From NCBI GenBank assembly GCA_910591455.2, contig OU342804.1, positions 3,080,199-3,144,198 of the forward strand: a stretch of 64,000 nucleotides of DNA. The letters run 5' to 3'. Source of the stretch: Pholis gunnellus. Its lineage: Eukaryota > Chordata > Actinopteri > Perciformes > Pholidae. Positions 59,222 through 64,000 of this stretch are shown here, piece by piece. The translations under genes were made by a program, and so were the position numbers. The notes beneath the pieces are model-generated. The model was not told where the DNA came from. It did not search any database and worked only from the letters and a program-made list of their open reading frames with translations. Each line of letters starts with the position of its first letter. Position 1 is the stretch's first letter.

Positions 59222-59375
59222 CTTTGGACTGATCCAGGTTAACTGTTTCCGCTCTTTATGCTAAGCTAACTGTCACCTGGCTGTCGTAATATGTAGCCAA
59301 CAGACCATGTAGGTGCCATCGATCTTCTCATGTAATTCTAGGCAGGAAAGAAAATTTCCCAAAATGTAGAATGAT
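59222..59375 (+). repeat. GCTAAGCTA family, copy 4
   Basis: CGCTCTTTATGCTAAGCTAA, CACCTGGCTGTCGTAATATG, GCCATCGATCTTCTCATGTA and TTTCCCAAAATGTAGAATGA in the same order as the other copies. Confidence 0.7.
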
Positions 59376-60149
59376 TTCTGTAACGACACCTAACATCACG
59401 AAACACTAGCTATATGTGATCTTTTCGTAATTCAGAGTTAAGTGAAGTAACACATTCTGGATGGAGCGCGACATCAAACAATGATCGGATGAATCAGAGG
59501 GCGTTCCCTCTTTTCAGAACCATGGACAATGGGATCCAGGTGAGCTCCTACAACACATCTGGCGCTAGTTATGCCTTTGAAGCTACACACCCTGGAAACC
59601 GTTCCTTTGTTGACTTCAACAGTGCAAATACAAGAGACAGAACTAGGGCCGATGCTGCTGTCATTTCATTTAACATTTTATACACAAACAGAAGCTGATG
59701 TGACAGACAATGTACAGTGACATAAAGTTGTATTTACAGACATGTGATGGGTGTTGGCTGGAGATCAGAACCTGCAGAATGTTCATTTTGTACATGCCGG
59801 GTTGAGAGTAACACAGTCATTTTAACGTAAAAAACTAAGTAAGCTTGCGTTACACATGCATCATACATCATGCTTGTTATAAATATATAGGCTTGCAGTA
59901 ACTCATTTTTTTTTTTTTTTAAGTCACTCTGTGTGTTGTCCGATTATGTCCTTACACACACTCTCCAGAAATGGCTCCTACATACCAGCCCCAAATTGTA
60001 ATGACCAGCCATCAATACAATTCTAGGAATTACAATTTAAGGTGCCATAATCAAAATAATACAGCGATGAATACATTTCAGTTCCATTTACACAGGATAC
60101 TTGAGAAGACCTGCTACCCTGAAGTCTCATAGAGCGGGCAAAGTTTGAA

Positions 60150-60345
60150 TGGTAGATATTAAATGGACTTCCTTTACTCATAAGGACTATCGAAGCATTC
60201 ACACCCATTCACACACCGATGCCACAGCCTTCGGAAGCCACTTGTGATTAAGTGTCTTGCCCAAGGACGCATCGACGCGGACTAGAGGAGCCGGGGATCG
60301 AACCGCCAATGTTTTGATTTGAGTGACGACCCGCTTCTGAGGCAC
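60150..60345 (-). mobile_element. tRNA-derived SINE, 5'-truncated
   Basis: On the minus strand: AGCGGGTCGTCACTC, then the B-box GGCGGTTCGATCCCCGGCTC, TCCTTGGGCAAGACACTTAA and GTGTGTGAATGGGTGTGAAT. This is the head-to-tail order of a common teleost tRNA-derived SINE whose A-box end is missing at the junction with the BEL/Pao relic. Confidence 0.75.
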
Positions 60346-60993
60346 ATTCACCGGCCTTTCAAGGACATAAGACTTTGTCTGCATACGTGCTGAACACACA
60401 AGTGTGATCACGGAGGCCTCCATGACTCGTCCGAGTGGCCAGGACCCTTGTGGGCCAGCAGGATCCATCCTGACCACGATATCTGCAGGCTTTAGATTTC
60501 TCCTTTTCTTCCTGGACCTGGCCTCAGGAACCCGTTTGATCAGCCAGGCGACGATCTCCTTCCTTTTCAACTTTACTTTCTTCTTCTGGGCCTTGATCTC
60601 CAGCTCTCTCCGTCTCTGCTGCACCTTCTCTCTCTGCTTCCTCCTCTTCTTCCGTTTGAGCTCAGCCTCCTCCTCAAATTACAGTTCTGCCAGTTTCTTC
60701 TCCATTTCTCCTTCAACCACATAGCTCTTTCGTTTGAAAGCATGGTTGTTCTGCTTACTCAGCATTTCTTCCAACCGACACAGAGCAATCCTGGAGGCAA
60801 CTTCTGAAAGACCACGAATGACTAATCCCAGCGCTGTTCTTATAGCACATGGGCCGTCCCCATGGCTGCCAATGAACGACCAAGGTTCAAACATCTTGGG
60901 AGCGTTGCTTCCAATCAACGGGTCGATATAAGTCGTGATGCTGGGAGTTCGTACCTTTGACAGGTTCGGCCATCTTACCAAATCTGTCAGCAC
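60346..60993 (-). pseudogene. BEL/Pao retrotransposon relic
   Basis: Minus strand. The right part (60993-60679) reads IDPLIGSNAPKMFEPW and GDGPCAIRTALGLVI, as in the protease-to-RT region of Pao elements, then IALCRLEEMLSKQNNHAF. The left part (60624-60346) holds a charged EIKAQKKKVKLKRKE stretch and NLKPADIVVRMDP then GSWPLGRVMEAS, the C-terminal integrase-associated domain. RT, RNase H and the integrase core are absent, so most of the pol region has been lost. One stop separates the two frames. Not functional. Confidence 0.7.
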
Positions 60994-63000
60994 TTACAGG
61001 CATTTTCCTCTGGGTGAGGACTTAGGGGAGCTTATCGAAGAGGTTGGTCCCAAACCCAGTGTAAAAATAAGGAACGTATGAAATGAAACGATTTGGGAAC
61101 CGTTTTTCCGAAAACAGATAAACCGTAATTTCTTTTTTATCAATGTATGTTTTATTTATTATTATTGCTGTTGCTAATTTGTTATAATCTTTAAAATCCC
61201 TGACATAAAAAGGAAGATCCCATTTTAATGTAGTCTCTGTGACTTTGATGTTATTCTGGATGAGGACGCGTTTGTTTCTTTGTTATCTGGAGTCATTTGA
61301 AAAAATACTGCTCAGAAATACTCTTAAACCTTCTTGGACGCACGACAAGTAAATAACATAAGAGCACAGCCGTACATTAAAGCTGCAATTCTGTGGGATC
61401 CTGACGATTAAAACACAGTCTGAATAGCCTGTGATTACCCCCAAAATGATCCAATTAGGGGGGAAATTCAGCTGGAATGAATTTACTTTGACATTTTTTT
61501 CATAGCTTGTCCTCAGAACGCCACCTCAGTGCGTCCACACCCACAGTGGGGGTCAGTGGTTTTCTCTGTTTGTGTGAAAGCCTCATGGGTCTCAGGGTTG
61601 TTTCCCAGGGAAGAGGCTCTCTTCCCCCTGACTTATTGCTGCTCCTCAGACCAAACCCCCAACAACTCTCATGTCAGCTTCCGGGGTGATGAGGTCATTT
61701 CCACATTCCTGAGCCCTGAAACAACCCAGTCCTGATCAACAAAGAAAGCGGCTCTTATTCTAGCAAAACTGTCACTCATTTGAAGTGTTGGCCAAAGAAG
61801 AACATTATGTAAGAGTTGGATCACCTCACCTCACCAGTAGCATTTTGTGTTTACATGGAAACATGTTCCTCTGCTTCTCATGAGCATTGGGAGCAATATT
61901 TTATTATTATTGTTTCAGCTGAACTTCACTCCACCCTGTCCCTCCCGACGGCTCCAGTCATCATCTCGGTTGGGATAGGAATGATTATTTTCAAGGTATT
62001 GCGCAACATACACACGTGTGACGTAATATCGAGGTTTACTAACATTTGATGACACATTTATTACATTTGGTCACAGTGAGCGTGCGTTTTTTTCTGCCTG
62101 AGATCACTGGAGATTCAAACAAGAGTGCGAGGAGTTCACACAGCGCACGATTCACTCTTTCCAGTTTTGGACACTCCTCTTGCACTCCTCGTGATCCTCT
62201 TTCACCTCAGAAACTCTCCACACAATAGACCGTCTCCACTCTGAGTTTTAGGCTCTCATTGTCTGACTTAAATCATCCTAAATAGGCCCTACAAATAGTT
62301 TTCATCATTATTATTATTTTGCATTGTCTGCCACTTTGTGTTTGTTGCTCTGGGAGTCACCAAAGTCACACATCCTACACAGGAGGCCTACACAGCAGCT
62401 GTCAGATTCAGGCTGACAGATGATAAAGAAGAAAAGAAAAAGAGTGAGGACACCAGAGCCATCCACTTCCAATCATCTGGATTTCATCAGACCTGCTGAT
62501 AAGCTGTACCCACCGTGCACTTCTGCAACGGCCCTCCTCTCTGGGAAAGTGTATGTTGCAAGTCAGCTTGAGTTTGTTTACTTTGCCAAGAACCTCAGTT
62601 CACATGAGGTGTGTTGGATCACTCGTCCATGGCCAGGGGCAACACACTAGCTACAAACTTGATTATGGGAAAAAAAGGCTGCGCAACATTTCTTTAAGAA
62701 CGGTTCCATTAATTCGAACATCTTTCATATTGATATATTGCGACACGTGATCGCTTACATCAGCTACAAGCAGATAAAATGTTGCAAAAAAAACAGAGAG
62801 AACATTTTATAGCTGGTTATTTTTGCAACTCGCCACCAGCAATAAGACCTGCCTGTATTGCATGTGGACGTGGTGATAAACAACATTTCATCAGTAGCCG
62901 GTGTTAATTGAAAAGAAAACCGTAAACCGGGTGGCGTGACATTTCATCTGCTGTCGCAAGTCAGTCGTGAACATCATTTCTCGGAGACGCGCTCGTGCTG

Positions 63001-63235
63001 ACAGTAGGTGGGTCGCTGTTGCCCCCCCCCCCCCTGAACGTCCCGCCTCCAGACAGTTAAAGTCGCTGACCGGTCTCCATTTCACAGCAGACGCGCAGAC
63101 AGCGGAGCCTCACACCGGTTCGAGGCGCCCCCCCTCCCTCCCCCTCTCCGCTGCAGGACCTTGTGCCCCCCCCCTACTTTTACTTTTCTTTTCTTGTTCC
63201 GAGTGTGAGCTTGTTTTTTTGTTAACACTGTGAAC
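63001..63235 (+). promoter_or_regulatory. probable promoter and 5' UTR of pkp3-like gene
   Basis: GC-rich segment with C-runs at 63022-63034 and about 63169-63176, CCCCCCTCCCTCCCCCTCTC at about 63127, and many CpGs. No TATA box in a convincing place. The ATG at 63236 lies in a TGAACATGAG context. Confidence 0.4.
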
Positions 63236-63440
63236 ATGAGTGTGGCGGTGGCGGAGGGTTGTTTTCTGTCCGCTCTGCAGCCCAAAACCTCATGCACCGC
63301 TTACGTGGTTCCCTCGGACGGCCCGTCTCCGGACCCGGTGGCCAAAGCCAGGAGGGTCCGGGAGCAGGTCCGGATGCGGCTGGCGGAGAAGAGGTCCTCC
63401 TCCCTGCCCCGACTGGACGACGCGCTGATCGGATCAACAG
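63236..63440 (+). CDS. pkp3: plakophilin-3-like, first coding exon
   Basis: Encodes 68 residues beginning MSVAVAEGCFLSALQP, with TAYVVPSD and ARRVREQVRMRLAEKRSSSL, and ends in phase 1 at GTGAGC. Human plakophilin-3 starts with a similar FLLSALQP, a PSD and RVQEQVRARL in the same order, which is why I name it. Plakophilins are armadillo-repeat proteins of desmosomes that bind desmoplakin through the N-terminal head; only this head fragment is inside. The ATG is chosen over an in-frame GTG two codons upstream. The armadillo repeats would lie to the right, so the call rests on a short match. Confidence 0.75.
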
Positions 63441-64000
63441 GTGAGCCAGTCCTCCTCTAGATGTTGTTTTCCAGCCAACATACAGCAGGTTGAAGCGCCA
63501 TGAAATACATGTTATGCAATAACATGGACAGAATCACCAGTAAAAAACTGATATGGAATTAAAAAGCAGGGTGATGTAAAGTGTAGCTGTACTCACACAG
63601 ACAGACCAACATTTGGGCTGTTAATGCCACTTTGTCTGAGTGATCAATAGGCTTCACTACTGGAATGAAGAATTACTGCTGCTATAGTCTTTTTTTTTAC
63701 CACTTTGGCGATGGAACAAGTTGTTAACACAACAGTGACTTATTATCAGCCAATAACATTAGTTTTTGGAGTCGTCTGGCCACCTGATGGGTGTAAAGTC
63801 TAACGTCCGGTCTCCTTTTTAGCTCCGTGTTTAGTCTCCACCATCTCCTCCAGCAAACGTCCGATCACTTGGCTGCGTAAACTTCGTTGCCAGCTTTGGC
63901 AGTGATACACATATCACGATATATAGCGTGCTTTCTGGCACTTCATTAAATAGATAGTCTCTGTGAAATAACTATGTGGTAAAGCCTATTTTTGTGCAAT
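63441..64000. other. start of pkp3-like intron 1
   Basis: 560 bases of ordinary intron-like sequence after the exon 1 donor. No second exon or repeat recognised. Confidence 0.5.

Larger units (their letters stand above)
57511..63000. other. cd81-pkp3 intergenic region
   Basis: About 5.5 kb; besides the BEL/Pao relic, SINE and GCTAAGCTA repeat it is AT-rich single-copy-looking sequence with a T/A run at 59909-59921 and a small (TA)n at 58885-58908. Open frames at 59489-59698, 61529-61735 and 62420-62650 show no recognisable family. No gene called. Confidence 0.5.

Noticed and set aside
60315..60345. A functional tRNA gene suggested by the GGTTCGATCC B-box
   Set aside because: No A-box or cloverleaf can be drawn; it is the head of a truncated SINE.

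Overview
The window is nuclear DNA of a ray-finned fish, most likely a teleost. Genes are split into many short exons with GT-AG junctions, the proteins are vertebrate-specific, and the spacers hold teleost-type repeats (a tRNA-derived SINE, LINE remnants, a BEL/Pao relic, a Tc1/mariner-like MITE, many CA/TG arrays). The species cannot be named from the sequence. There are no bacterial operons, CRISPR arrays or rRNA genes, and I saw no functional tRNA gene.

Four protein-coding genes were reconstructed exon by exon, checking that phase closes at each junction. (1) Positions 361-15370, minus strand: ap2a2, the alpha-2 large subunit of the AP-2 clathrin adaptor; the 5' end and 20 exons are inside, and about the last 100 codons lie left of the window. 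(2) Positions 22982-31815, plus strand: tph1, tryptophan 5-hydroxylase 1, 11 coding exons, complete except for doubt at the exon 1/2 junction. (3) Positions 34176-55041, plus strand: cd81, a tetraspanin, 8 exons, complete, with two introns of about 7 kb. (4) Positions 63236-63440, plus strand: the first coding exon of a plakophilin-3-like gene (pkp3), continuing to the right. From memory of the human map, all four have relatives on 11p15, so this looks like a conserved vertebrate block rather than a functional cluster. The products act in unrelated processes: endocytosis, serotonin synthesis, membrane microdomains and desmosomes.

Layout: 1-15.4 kb ap2a2; 15.6-22.9 kb intergenic, with a 21-bp minisatellite, an (AT)n palindrome and an LTR-like repeat close to tph1; 23-31.8 kb tph1; 31.9-34.1 kb intergenic with a LINE 3' remnant; 34.2-57.5 kb cd81 with a probable 2.4 kb 3' UTR; 57.5-63.2 kb intergenic with a BEL/Pao relic fused to a SINE; then pkp3.

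The most notable observation is an apparent U12-type AT-AC intron (682-845) in the ap2a2 appendage region, with matching 5' splice site, branch site and terminal AC. Next are an unannotated-looking 90-nt hinge exon with a second DLL motif, UG repeats abutting several splice sites, a roughly 630-bp imperfect palindrome in a cd81 intron, and a concentration of long G/C homopolymers in the right half. I found no convincing new multi-gene system.
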